The translations under genes were made by a program, and so were the position numbers. From NCBI RefSeq assembly GCF_006716265.1, contig NZ_VFOS01000002.1, positions 1 to 64,000 on the forward strand: DNA of 64,000 nucleotides, in the 5' to 3' direction. Positions 16,626-26,100 of the stretch are shown here, in pieces. Origin of the DNA: Rarobacter faecitabidus. GTDB taxonomy: Bacteria; Actinomycetota; Actinomycetes; Actinomycetales; Cellulomonadaceae. Below the pieces are notes generated by a model, which saw nothing but the letters and a program-made list of their open reading frames with translations, was not told where the DNA came from and made no database searches. Positions within the stretch are counted from its first letter, which is position 1, and each line of letters begins with the position of its first letter.

Positions 16626-17636
16626 ATGCAACGACGCGTGATCACACTGGCGGCCGCGCTGGCGCTGGCCGCCGGGCTCTCACTGGTCGCCCAGCCTGGC
16701 CCGCCGGCGGATGCGCAAGCGGCGCCGGCCGCGGTTCTCCCGGCCAAGGGCACGGGGCGAGCGACAGTCGCCGGGACGAACTGCAGCGTCTTCCCGGCGG
16801 ACAACTACTGGAATGCGGACGTCTCGAAGCTGCCGGTGCACCGGTATAGCGCGCGGTGGAAGAAGGCGATCGGGAAGCGTGATCTGCACCCCGACTTCGG
16901 GCCCGCGGGCAAAGGCGAGGTCCCCTACGGCATCCCGATCACCGTCGTTTCGGGCAAGAAGGCCGGGGTGAAGGTGCGGTTCGACTACGCGGACGAGAGC
17001 GACCGCGTGCGCTATCCGCTCAATGCGAAGACTCGGATCGAGGGCGGCAAGAACGCCGATGGCGACCGCCACGCGATCATCGTCAACGCGAAGACGTGCC
17101 GGTTGTACGAGCTCTACGACCTGCGCAAGAGGGGTGGCACGTGGACGGCCGGCTCGGGTGCGACGTGGTCGCTGCGCAGCAACAAGTTGCGGCCCGACAC
17201 CTGGACGTCGGCCGACGCCGCCGGGCTGCCGATCCTGCCCGGGCTGCTGCGGTACAGCGAGGTGAAGGCCGGACGAGTGGATCACGCCATTCGCTTCACC
17301 GCGCCCGCGACGGCGGCGCGGCACATCTGGCCCGCGCGCCACGACGCCGGTTCCGGCTCCGCGAAGACGAGACCGCCCATGGGCGCGAGATTCCGACTCA
17401 AGGCGAACTTTTCAACCAAGGGGTATTCGCGCGACGCCAAGGTCGTCATCAAGGCGATGAAGAAGTACGGGCTGGTGCTGGCCGACAACGGCTCGCCCTG
17501 GTACTTCCAGGGCGAGGCCGATGAGCGGTGGGGCGAGCGGCTGATCAGCGATTTGAAGACGATTCCATCGTCCGCATTCGAGGCCGTTGATACGTCCGGC
17601 ATGAAGCGGGCGAAGGGGAGCGGGCGGGTCGGATAG
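16626..17636 (+). CDS. Conserved secreted protein of unknown function
   Basis: A 336-residue protein with a clear signal peptide (MQRRVITLAAALALAAGLSL, then an Ala-rich cleavage zone). The mature part matches a family common in actinobacteria and other bacteria that I remember only as uncharacterised: C-x-V-F-P-A-D-N-Y-W-N, LHPDFGPAGKGEVPYGIPI, FDYADESDRVRYPL, EGGKNADGDRHAIIVN, the LYELYDL block, TSADAAGLPILPGLLRY, and a C-terminal YGLVLADNGSPWYFQGEADE. The residues are highly conserved and suggest an extracellular enzyme or carbohydrate-related protein. One copy of the recurrent 13-mer lies in its leader (16578-16590). Confidence 0.75.
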   Translation: MQRRVITLAAALALAAGLSLVAQPGPPADAQAAPAAVLPAKGTGRATVAGTNCSVFPADNYWNADVSKLPVHRYSARWKKAIGKRDLHPDFGPAGKGEVPYGIPITVVSGKKAGVKVRFDYADESDRVRYPLNAKTRIEGGKNADGDRHAIIVNAKTCRLYELYDLRKRGGTWTAGSGATWSLRSNKLRPDTWTSADAAGLPILPGLLRYSEVKAGRVDHAIRFTAPATAARHIWPARHDAGSGSAKTRPPMGARFRLKANFSTKGYSRDAKVVIKAMKKYGLVLADNGSPWYFQGEADERWGERLISDLKTIPSSAFEAVDTSGMKRAKGSGRVG

Positions 17637-17682
17637 CCCGCGGAAGAGAACCGGTACGACCGCCGAGGTCTACGCTGAATTG

Positions 17683-18468
17683 ATGCGGTACGTGGCCTTG
17701 GGAGACAGCTTCACGGAGGGCGTGGGCGACGATTTGCCCGGCGGCGGGGTTCGCGGCTGGGCTGACCTGGTGGCGCAGGGACTGGCACGTGCGGCGGGCG
17801 AGCCGATCCATTACGCGAATCTCGCAATCCGAGGGCGCCGAATGGGGCCCATCGTGGCGGAGCAGTTGCCGCAGGCGTTGTCCCTGTCCCCGATTCCGAC
17901 GGTGATGACCTTCAACGGCGGAGGCAACGACATGCTCCGCCCGGTATACCGCCCCGATCGTCTGTTCGGGCTCGTCCAGCGGGTGATCGACGAAACGGCC
18001 AGCGCGGGGATCGCCCTGGTCATCATCAGCGGACCGGACCCTTCGGACCGGTTGCCCTCGGGGCGGCGGATGCATCGCCTCGGGCAGGCGCTGACGGCGA
18101 GCCTGCTGGCTGAGTCAAAACTTCACGGACATGTCTCGTTCGTGGACAACTTCAACGATCCCGAGACCCGCAAGGCACCGTATTGGTCCGCGGATCGGCT
18201 GCACCTGAATGCGCTGGGACATCGTCGGGTCGCGGCGAGGGTTCTCAATGGCATGGGCGTGACGGCCGAGGCTCCTGTCGCGGCTCCCGTCGCGGGAGAC
18301 TCGTCCGATCCCCTCCGCAGCGCTACTGCGGAACTGCGCTACTACCGGGAACACGTGCTGCCGTGGCTGACACGTCGAGCGCGGCGGCGGTCATCTGGCG
18401 ACGGCCGGGTTGCGAAGCGCGGACAGTGGACTGAGGTTTCCGCTGGTGAGGTCTGGCCGGACGAGTGA
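17683..18468 (+). CDS. SGNH/GDSL-type hydrolase
   Basis: A protein of about 261 residues. Block I is YVALGDSFTEGVGDD with the nucleophile Ser, the Gly block is in YANLAIRGRRMG, block III is FNGGGNDML with the oxyanion Asn, and block V is SADRLHLNALGHRRVA with the catalytic Asp-x-x-His. No signal peptide is seen, so it is likely a cytoplasmic esterase or lipase-like enzyme. An ATG at 17683 is preferred to the TTG directly before it. The C-terminal 60 residues are basic. Confidence 0.85.
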   Translation: MRYVALGDSFTEGVGDDLPGGGVRGWADLVAQGLARAAGEPIHYANLAIRGRRMGPIVAEQLPQALSLSPIPTVMTFNGGGNDMLRPVYRPDRLFGLVQRVIDETASAGIALVIISGPDPSDRLPSGRRMHRLGQALTASLLAESKLHGHVSFVDNFNDPETRKAPYWSADRLHLNALGHRRVAARVLNGMGVTAEAPVAAPVAGDSSDPLRSATAELRYYREHVLPWLTRRARRRSSGDGRVAKRGQWTEVSAGEVWPDE

Positions 18469-18778
18469 CCCGGGTGCGCGAACGGGGAATGGTGCCATGC
18501 GGGGTGGTTGGGTGTGGGAGCGAAGGGCGGATGCCGGGTGGCGCGTCGGGCCATCCCCGCTTAAGCGCGGAGCGCGCCGCATCGTGCGACTGGGTGTTGT
18601 GTTCGGAGATGGCGGGTGACTCGAAGAGGACATCTCGCGGGCAAAGCGATGGGACACTAGCCCGCGTTTTCTGACGGCCTGTTATTTCAAGGCTGATGCG
18701 GGGTATGCCCCATCTAGCTTCGAGAGTATCTCAGCGCCATCTGCCATTCGACCGCCGCCGGGAACACCTCATCAGAAC
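18469..18778. other. Intergenic stretch without recognised gene
   Basis: About 310 bp follow the SGNH hydrolase. Short open frames here have poor starts and no recognisable product. Composition becomes more AT-rich towards 18700, marking the left edge of the accessory region. Confidence 0.4.
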
Positions 18779-18858
18779 CTGCTAGTTGTCTTATAGAAGT
18801 CCTGCTAAACGTCCAATAGGAATGCTGCTAGTTGTCTGATAGAAGTCCTGCTAGATGT
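18779..18858 (+). repeat. Two 34-bp direct repeats upstream of a DUF4143 ATPase gene
   Basis: The repeat (18779-18812 and 18825-18858) contains CTGCTAGTTGTCT and ATAGAAGTCCTGCTA. The copies differ at three positions and are spaced 46 bp apart. They end 12 bp before the first ATG of the ATPase gene, where an operator or promoter would lie. Each copy also begins and ends with CTGCTA, giving a nested repeat. Confidence 0.75.
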
Positions 18859-18869
18859 AGCATAGGGGC

Positions 18870-20138
18870 ATGGGATACATGCGGAGAACCATCGATACTG
18901 AGTTGGACGAGTTGTTCCCCCATGTTGCGGCAATCGCCATCGACGGCCCCAAGGGCGTTGGAAAATCAACGACGGCGGAGCAACGAGCGCGCGAACAAGT
19001 AAGGCTCGACACGCGTGCTGTCCAACAAGTCATTGCCGCGGACCCAGAGCGGATCCTCGACCGTCCAAGACCGCTTCTGATTGATGAATGGCAGCGTGTC
19101 CCCGCCGTGTGGGACGTGGTGCGCCGTGCGGTTGACTCGAATCCGACAGGTGGCCAGTTCCTGCTCGCGGGCAGCGCGACCCCACGTTCTGATGCGCCAG
19201 CGCATTCCGGCGCCGGGAGGATAGGCCGCCTGCGCATGCGCCCAATGACGCTAGTTGAGCGGGGAAGCGCCATCCCGACCGTTAGTCTTGCCGGTCTGCT
19301 TCAGGGAGGCAGCCCGAATCTGGCGGGAAACTCGTCCGCGGACCTGGCCGACTATGTCGAGGAAGTGGTCAGTTCGGGGTTGCCTGCGATCCGCCCCCTG
19401 ACCCCGAGGGCCCGGCGCTTCCAAATTGAGTCATACATTCGGAACGCGGTCGATCGCGATCTTGAGGAACTGGGCGTGACTGTTCGCAAGCCCGACACGC
19501 TGCTGGCGTGGCTTCGATCCTATGCCGCGGCTACGGCCACGACGGCCCGCTACTCCCAAATTCTTGACGCAGCAACGCCGGGTCAGGACGACAAGCCAGC
19601 GCGGTCCACTGCCATTGCGTATCGAGATGCACTCGCCTCGATGTGGTTGCTCGATCCGGTGCCAGCATGGACGCCGACACATTCCCCGTTCACTCGCTTG
19701 GGAGCCAACCCGAAACATCATCTTGCAGATCCGGCACTGGCTGCTCACCTGCTGGGATTGACACCTGAGCGACTGCTCGACGGCGTGGGGCGTCCGGTTG
19801 CAGGCACGGGCAGTATGCTCGGCAATCTGTTCGAATCGCTCGTGACACTCTGCGTCCGTGTATCGGCTCAGGCCGCTGAAGCCACGGTTGGGCACCTGCG
19901 AACCAAGAACGGCGACCATGAGATCGACCTCGTCGTCGTCCGCGAGGACGACAGCGTGGTGGCGATCGAGGTGAAGCTCGCCAATACCGTAGACGACACT
20001 GACACGCGCCACCTGCATTGGCTGAGACAACACCTAGGATCGCGCCTTTTGGACGCGATCATTGTCAACACCGGCCCCGCCGCCTACCGCCGCCCAGACG
20101 GGATCGGTGTTGTACCGCTGTCGCTGCTGGGGCCGTGA
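18870..20138 (+). CDS. AAA ATPase with DUF4143 domain
   Basis: A 422-residue protein (alternative ATG at 18879). The Walker A is AIDGPKGVGKSTTAEQ and the Walker B region reads RPLLIDEWQRVPAVW, which is typical of this family. A sensor-type LAGSATPR follows. The C-terminal half is the DUF4143 domain, with an ANPKHHLADPALAAHLLG segment and a nuclease-fold-like end (RTKNGDHEIDLVVVRED, VVAIEVKLA). The D-x-E-x-K spacing of that end resembles PD-(D/E)XK folds. These genes are common in bacterial accessory regions; their role is not well established. It truncates, or was inserted beside, the fragment at 20219-20306. Upstream direct repeats suggest autoregulation. Confidence 0.85.
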   Translation: MGYMRRTIDTELDELFPHVAAIAIDGPKGVGKSTTAEQRAREQVRLDTRAVQQVIAADPERILDRPRPLLIDEWQRVPAVWDVVRRAVDSNPTGGQFLLAGSATPRSDAPAHSGAGRIGRLRMRPMTLVERGSAIPTVSLAGLLQGGSPNLAGNSSADLADYVEEVVSSGLPAIRPLTPRARRFQIESYIRNAVDRDLEELGVTVRKPDTLLAWLRSYAAATATTARYSQILDAATPGQDDKPARSTAIAYRDALASMWLLDPVPAWTPTHSPFTRLGANPKHHLADPALAAHLLGLTPERLLDGVGRPVAGTGSMLGNLFESLVTLCVRVSAQAAEATVGHLRTKNGDHEIDLVVVREDDSVVAIEVKLANTVDDTDTRHLHWLRQHLGSRLLDAIIVNTGPAAYRRPDGIGVVPLSLLGP

Positions 20139-20218
20139 GGTGTGCGCGATAGTTCGTCTGCGGTCAGCCACGCACACCCCGCATTGTGACCTGCCCACAG
20201 TTCTGGGTGCGGCCGGTC

Positions 20219-20306
20219 TGACGCGCAGATCCCACACCTTGTCGCGCTTTGCGTAGTCCCAGTGTTGGGGATGGTCGGCGTCGATCGCCAGGATCCAACT
20301 CGTCAT
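20219..20306 (-). pseudogene. N-terminal remnant of an EVE-like or HNH-associated protein
   Basis: An ATG at 20306 with a good GGGACGAGG ribosome site opens a frame beginning MTSWILAIDADHPQHWDYA and continuing K-R-D-K-V-W-D-L-R. This resembles the N-terminus of EVE/PUA-like domain proteins as I remember them. After about 29 codons the frame turns into antisense sequence of the DUF4143 gene end, so the rest is missing. Confidence 0.4.
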
Positions 20307-20399
20307 GACATGCCTCGTCCCTGTGAAGGGCGGGGGAGGCATGTCCTTTCCGGAAGCCTGTCGTTCCGCAGTGTTTAGTTGTGGTCGTGCCCGGTGCCG

Positions 20400-21590
20400 C
20401 TACCCCGGGTTCACCAGCTCGCGCAGTTTCGCGCGAGTCTCGACGTCGGTCGAATAGAGCACGGTGCGCTCCATTCCGCGCGTGAGCAGTACCTTGTACA
20501 CATTCCGGACGAGCCGGTCGAAGTCCTCGTCCGAAACGCGTGCGGCGGAGCGGAAGTCCGGATCGCGGTTCTCGCTGCGCCGGGAGACGAACCCATCCCC
20601 GCGCCACACGAGGTCGGGGCCGAGGATCACGCCGTTGCTCGCGTACTCGAATCCCTGGGCGGTGTAGATGCAGCCGACCTGCTCGAATCCGCCGGGGTTG
20701 GTCGCCCACAGCGCCGAGGGCGGTGCATCGCCTATGGCGCGGTTCCCCTTGACGTTCCAGGGTTTGGTCCAGTTTCCGATGCGGACATCGTGGACGAGCC
20801 CTCCGTCAGGATTGGGATCCGACCACGGCCAGCAGAAGCCGGCGGTGATGCGGGCGGTGCGTCCCGCCTTGAGGTCTGCGCGAAGTGTGGCTTCGAGTTC
20901 CTCCGGGGATTCGGCGATGGAAATTGCGTAGGAGGGCTCGTCCTCCCACGTCAGCGGCCCGCCGGGCGCCAGACCAAGGAGGCGTAAAACCCAGGTGATG
21001 TAGGTGGCGGAGCCGCCGGCGCGATATTCGGCGGTGAGGTCGACCTGGCGGACGTTGATGCCGCGCAGGGCCGCGGCGGCGCGGATGTCGGCGACCGTGC
21101 CGAGTTCGCCGGGGCGCACCACCTGGTGTTCGTCGAGGAGGAAGACGGGCACGCGCGCGGCGTCGAGCAGTTCCTCGATCTGTGGACGAGCCCGCTCGCG
21201 GATCTTGTTGGGCGTGTACCGGTTGGCGGAGGTCTCGCGGATGCGGTGCGCCTCGTCGCTGATGAGCACCTCGATGCCGTTGCGGTCGGCGTCCATGAAG
21301 GAGTTGAAGTACTTGAACAGCGCCTGCGTGCGGGTTGAGCCCTTGCCCGCGACCTTGCGCAGCGTTTGGGTGAAGCTGCGCGAGCCGGTGGCGTGCAGGA
21401 CGGTGCGGCCCTGGCGGGACAACTCCCCCAGCAGCGACAGCGCGATCACACTCTTGCCGCTGCCCGGCCCGCCGGTAACGACCACGACCCCAGCAGGGGC
21501 GTTGTGACACGCTGCTGAGGTCGTGAGTTCATGGGACTGAACGGCACAAGACAATGGGCGTTTCTGTTGAGTGACTACCGAAGCCATCAA
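20400..21590 (-). pseudogene. DUF2075 (Schlafen-like) DNA/RNA helicase, 5'-truncated
   Basis: The frame carries a nearly complete DUF2075 P-loop domain: VVVVTGGPGSGKSVIALSLL (Walker A), ATGSRSFTQTLRKVAGKGST, EVLISDEAHRIRETS (Walker B with DEAH), FLLDEHQVVRPGELGT and a C-terminal LLTRGMERTVLYSTD box. Family members usually have 200 or more residues before the Walker A. Here the homologous part starts abruptly near 21500, and the first 30 residues of the frame look unrelated and have no ribosome site. I read it as a gene whose 5' end was cut off by acquisition of the BREX segment. It could still be expressed as a short protein. Confidence 0.7.
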
Positions 21591-21629
21591 TGCCGTCCTG
21601 CGCGTGTCCGAGTCTTAGAAGGAGCTTTG

Positions 21630-21794
21630 ATGACAAGACGGCCAATTCGCTTGAAGCCCGGTATGCGCGCACCGGAATCCCGCTACTACACGATGGTTCA
21701 TCCCTCAGGGGCGCCGTTTGTGGGGATTGAACGTTGGTCAGAGACCGACGCGCCTCTGCCTCCAACTCCATTGTCTGGATTGGGATACAAGTAG
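21630..21794 (+). CDS. Small conserved-type protein (54 aa), YjzC-like
   Basis: A 54-codon ORF with a textbook AAGGAG site 5 nt before the ATG. It begins MTRRPIRLKPGMRAPESRYY and ends PLPPTPLSGLGYK. The L-K-P-G-x-x-A-P start and the P-L-P-P-T-P-x-x-G-x-G-Y end resemble the small YjzC family, whose function is unknown. It is the first gene to the right of the island junction and is followed by a strong terminator, so it is not part of the BREX transcript. Confidence 0.6.
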   Translation: MTRRPIRLKPGMRAPESRYYTMVHPSGAPFVGIERWSETDAPLPPTPLSGLGYK

Positions 21795-21796
21795 TA

Positions 21797-21840
21797 ATCG
21801 TAGGGCGGAGAGTGAAGTTTGGTCTCCGCCCCACTACGAT
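21797..21840 (+). terminator. Strong stem-loop between the small gene and brxA
   Basis: Left arm 21797-21811 (ATCGTAGGGCGGAGA) pairs with 21823-21840 apart from a 3-nt bulge. The loop is 11 nt. It isolates the BREX operon from the upstream gene, so the brxA promoter should lie within 21841-21930. Confidence 0.65.
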
Positions 21841-21939
21841 GCGACGGCGTCGCCCGTTTCGTCAAAGCCTGAAGCGCGTCAGTGTCATAGGCCCGAGGTA
21901 GCCTAGTAACGCCGATGCTGCAAGACGAGGAGGTGTTCT

Positions 21940-22560
21940 GTGGGTAACGGCGATAGTGGTCCGACGCGCTACACGTTGTCGTTCACATCCGGCGCACTCT
22001 TGGTCCCTGAAGGCAGCATCTTGGCGGAGACATACCTGACGCTTGGCGACTGGGGCGAAGTGCGAAGAGTCGCGAGGGCAGAGAACTTGCTCCGTGCCCG
22101 GACTCTGGCGACTGCAGCCCGTCGCGTGCGAGAGACGGTTCAGAGACTCGAGACTCTAGCACCTACTGAGATTCTGTTGTTGTCTTCAAGCGTAGCGACC
22201 GAGCGTGGTTACGTCATGTGGTTGGCAACCTGTCGACGCTATCAACTGATCGGAGAATTCGCGGAGGAAGTTGTGCGTGAGCGCTACCTGTTGCTGACCC
22301 CGACCTTGCGATATGAGCACTTCGATAGGTTCGTTCGCGGCAAGATGCTCTGGCACCCAGAACTCACTGAGTTGCGTGAGTCGACGATGAAGAAGCTTCG
22401 TGCGACCGTTTTCCGAATGCTTGAGGAAGCGGGCCTGCTGTATGAAACGGAGATTCTTGGTGCCGTTATGTCCGACGATCTGTGCCGTGCTATCCAGGCT
22501 CATCGCCCAGACGATGTGCGGTTTCTTCCGACTCGTGACAGCAACGAGGCAGTGGAGTGA
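21940..22560 (+). CDS. brxA: BREX protein BrxA (DUF1819)
   Basis: A 206-residue protein starting at GTG behind a GAGGAGG site. It fits the BrxA/DUF1819 family: an N-terminal YTLSFTSGALLVPEGSILAETYL segment with the S-x-x-x-x-x-x-E pattern, an RVRETVQRLETL helix, and the FVRGKMLWHPELTELRESTMKKL and VFRMLEEAGLL helices. BrxA is a small helical, DNA-binding-type protein required in type 1 BREX phage defence. Its stop overlaps the GTG start of brxB, the first of several GTGA overlaps in the operon. Confidence 0.9.
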   Translation: MGNGDSGPTRYTLSFTSGALLVPEGSILAETYLTLGDWGEVRRVARAENLLRARTLATAARRVRETVQRLETLAPTEILLLSSSVATERGYVMWLATCRRYQLIGEFAEEVVRERYLLLTPTLRYEHFDRFVRGKMLWHPELTELRESTMKKLRATVFRMLEEAGLLYETEILGAVMSDDLCRAIQAHRPDDVRFLPTRDSNEAVE

Positions 22561-23156
22561 CGCCCCACGAACTTTCCCGCCAGGAAGAGCATCTGTTTGC
22601 GGTGCTCAGTGGCGATCGCTTCTTGAAGATGGAGGGATTGTCGAACGAGGTCCCGTTCTTCATCTACCCCTACGAGCCGGAACATGCTCTCGATGTGGCC
22701 AAGGCGAAGAAGCGAGTCAAGAACCGTCTGGCCAGCAGCGGCATCGAGGTCCGCGAGATCAACCTTTACGACCTTTCGGTCGAGGTGCTCAAGGCGCGTG
22801 GAGACTGGGACGAGGTGCTTGAGGTCGAGCCCGAACTGGACAAGGTCGAGTTCACCGAAATGTTGCAGTCCATGCTCAACCCGCAGCAGCACCTCGCACC
22901 AGCGATCCGAGCACGACTCGCAGACGGCGACTTCGACATCGTGTTCCTGACCGGGATCGGCGAGGTCTTCCCCTACATCCGCTCTCACAACGTGCTCAAC
23001 AACTTGCAGAGCGTCGTGGTGGGCCGACCGATGCTCATGTTCTTTCCCGGCCGCTACGAGCAGTCCGACACGCTCGGCTCATCGCTGGTGCTGTTCGGCA
23101 GGTTGAAGGACGACCAGTACTACCGCGCCAAGAACATTCTGGAACAGGAACCGTGA
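22557..23156 (+). CDS. brxB: BREX protein BrxB (DUF1788)
   Basis: A 199-residue protein whose GTG start overlaps the brxA stop. The sequence matches DUF1788: FLKMEGLSNEVPFFIYPYEP, VKNRLASSGIEVREINLYDL, FDIVFLTGIGEVFPYIRSHN and VVVGRPMLMFFPGRYEQSD. In other BREX systems BrxB works with BrxC and PglZ in the defence complex. The next GTG (brxC) again overlaps its stop. Length and position agree with type 1 BREX. Confidence 0.92.
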   Translation: MTPHELSRQEEHLFAVLSGDRFLKMEGLSNEVPFFIYPYEPEHALDVAKAKKRVKNRLASSGIEVREINLYDLSVEVLKARGDWDEVLEVEPELDKVEFTEMLQSMLNPQQHLAPAIRARLADGDFDIVFLTGIGEVFPYIRSHNVLNNLQSVVVGRPMLMFFPGRYEQSDTLGSSLVLFGRLKDDQYYRAKNILEQEP

Positions 23157-26100
23157 CCGCCATGCACCTCACTGAGATTTTCGCCAAGGACGTCCAGCGG
23201 CCCATCGAGGGCGTCATCAAGGCTGATGACGTTGCCCACCTGGGCACCGAGGTCGACGAGTACGTCCTGACCAATGAAGCAGCCAAGGGACTGGAGCTTC
23301 TGCTTGAGGCGTACACGAACTACACCAACGCGAACGGCGTTTGGATTTCAGGCTTCTTCGGCTCCGGTAAGTCTCACCTGTTGAAAATGCTCGCACATCT
23401 CCTCGGCGACGTGGAGGGTGACAACTTCCCGCGCGAGCGGGTCTCGGAGAGCTTCCGTGCCAAGGCCGCAGACGCCTTTCTGCCACCCCTTCTCGACAAG
23501 GCTGACCGCATCCCTGCGAAGAGCCTGCTGTTCAACATCGATCAGAAGGCCACCCTGATCAGCAAGGATCAGACCGACGCGCTGCTGCGCGTGTTCGTGA
23601 AGGTCTTCGATGAGTCTCGCGGCTACTACGGCGACCAAGGCCATATCGCTCGGTTCGAGCGCCAGCTCGACGACGAGGGTCAGCTTGACGCGTTCAAGAG
23701 TGCTTTCCTTGCCGTGTCAGGCCGGGACTGGGTGGAGCGTCGGCCGAGCTTCGGGCTTCCGACTGTGCGCAAGCAGGTCAACGAGGCGTACGCCAAGATC
23801 ACCGGGCTCGACGCATCGACCGCCCCGGACATCCTGAAGACCTACCAGGACACGTACTCGGTCTCGATTGAGGACTTTGCCGACGAGGTCCGCGACTGGC
23901 TGGACAAGCAGCCCGCCGGCTACCGATTGAACTTCTTCGTCGATGAGGTCGGCCAGTTCATCGGCTCCAACACGCATCTGATGCTGAATCTTCAGACGAT
24001 CGCCGAGTCGCTCAACACGAAGTGCGGCGGACGGGCCTGGGTGTTCGTGACCTCACAGGAGGACATGGACAAGGTCGTCGGCGACCGCACCAAGCAGCAG
24101 GGCAACGACTTCTCGAAGATTCAGGCCCGGTTCAAGACCCGAGTGAAACTCACCTCCGCAGACGTCGAAGAGGTCATCCGCAAGCGACTGCTGGAGAAGA
24201 ACGACAAGGGCACCCAGGTGCTCGAAGCCGTCTACGCGCAGGAGTCAGCGAACTTCAAGACCCTGTTCGACTTCGTCGATGGAGCGAAGACCTACCGCAA
24301 CTTCACCGACGAAACCCACTTCGTCGGCACCTACCCGTTCGTCAGCTACCAGTTCCCGCTGTTCCAAGCAGCCATTGAGGGCATCTCCGACCACAACGTC
24401 TTTGAAGGCCGCAACAGCTCCGTCGGTGAGCGCTCCATGCTTGGCGTCGTCCAACAGGTCGCCAAGGACATCGGCGACGTCGAGATCGGCTCACTTGCCA
24501 CCTTCGACGCCATGTTCGCAGGCATCCGCGCGTCGCTGAAGTCCGCAGCGCAGCGCTCGATTGACCGCGCCGAGCGCGACCTGCCCGACAGCGGCTCGTC
24601 GGTTACCAAGCTCGCCGTGCGACTGCTCAAGGCGCTGTTCCTGGTGAAGTACGTCGAGAGTTTCCAGGCCACTCCGCGCAACCTGACCGTTCTGGTCTAC
24701 GACCGGTTCGGACTTGACCTGCCGGCTTTGTCCAAGCAGGTCCAGGACGCACTCACACTGTTGGAGACCCAGACGTACGTGCAGCGCAACGGCAACGTCT
24801 ACGAGTACCTGACCAACGAAGAGCAGGTGATCGAGGAAGAGATCAAGAACGTCGAGATCGACTCATCTGAGGTCTCCACCCGGCTGAACAAGGTTCTCTC
24901 CGGTGACGTGGTCAAGACCTCCAAGCTCCGGTACGCGAAGAACGGGCAAGACTTCCCATTCGGATACAAGCTCGACGACCAAGCGTTCGGTCAGCAGCGC
25001 GAGCTCTCGCTGCACTTCATCACTCCCGAGTACCCCTACGGGCCGGAGGAGATTCGCATGCACTCGGCGGGCAAGGACGAACTGCGCGTGGTCCTCGCCC
25101 CGGACGACCGGGTGCTGGCCGACCTGCGGCTGCTGATCAAGACCGAGAAGTACACCAAGCGCAAGCAGACCAGTTCGCTCTCGCCGGTCGAGGAGCAGAT
25201 TCTGCGCGCCAAGGCGACTCAAAACGCGCAGCGGGAGAAGGAGCTCGTAGAGCGAATCCGCCGCGCCGTCGGGCGAGCCGATCTCGTGATCAACGCCGCA
25301 GACCTCACATCCGGGTCGCAGGAAGCAGTCACACGGATCACCGAGGGGTTCCAAGACCTCATCGCGCGTACCTACACGCAGCTCAGCCTGCTCGGTGGAC
25401 GCACCTACAGCGAGCAGCAGGTTGCCGGGTTCGCGAACCCCGACCAGGCCGCCATGATTGACGACTCCGCGATCCACGCCCTCGCGGCCCCGGCAGATGA
25501 GGTGCTGTCGTACGTGCTGCAGCGCGACCGTCTCGGGGAGCAGATCACCGTCAAGAAGATCGTCGATCACTTCCAGGCCAAGCCCTACGGATGGGACCTC
25601 GCCTCCATCGAGTGCGTCGTCGCCTGGCTCGTCGGCACCTCGAAGATCACTCTCACGGTCGACTCGAACATCCTCAAGCGCAGCGAAGTCGCCGCGGCCC
25701 TGCGCAACACACAGAAGCACTCCCACGCCGTCGTCGCACCTCAGAAGACTTTCGACCAGCGCAAGGTCGCCACACTTCGGGCCTTCTGCACGGACTTCTT
25801 CGATGAACCCGCCGTGCCGAAAGACCCGCTCGAACTGGCCCGGCACACAAGCGAGCGCCTCCGCGCCAAGAGTGAAGAGCTTAAGGCGCGAGTCAGCGGC
25901 TCCAAGTACCCCTTCGTGACTCAGCTCGAAGCTCCGATCGCGCTGCTGGATTCTGTCGTGGGCAAGCCCGATGACTGGTACCTGACCGACTTCGCCGCTT
26001 CCGATGATCTGCTCGACGCGAAGACAGGCATCATCGACCCCATACAAGCCTTCCTCGGCGGGGCCCAGCGCAAGATTTACGACGAGGCAAGCGAACTCCT

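Noticed and set aside
18779-18858. CRISPR-like array
   Set aside because: Only two repeat copies with a 12-bp spacing, no spacers of usual length and no cas genes nearby.
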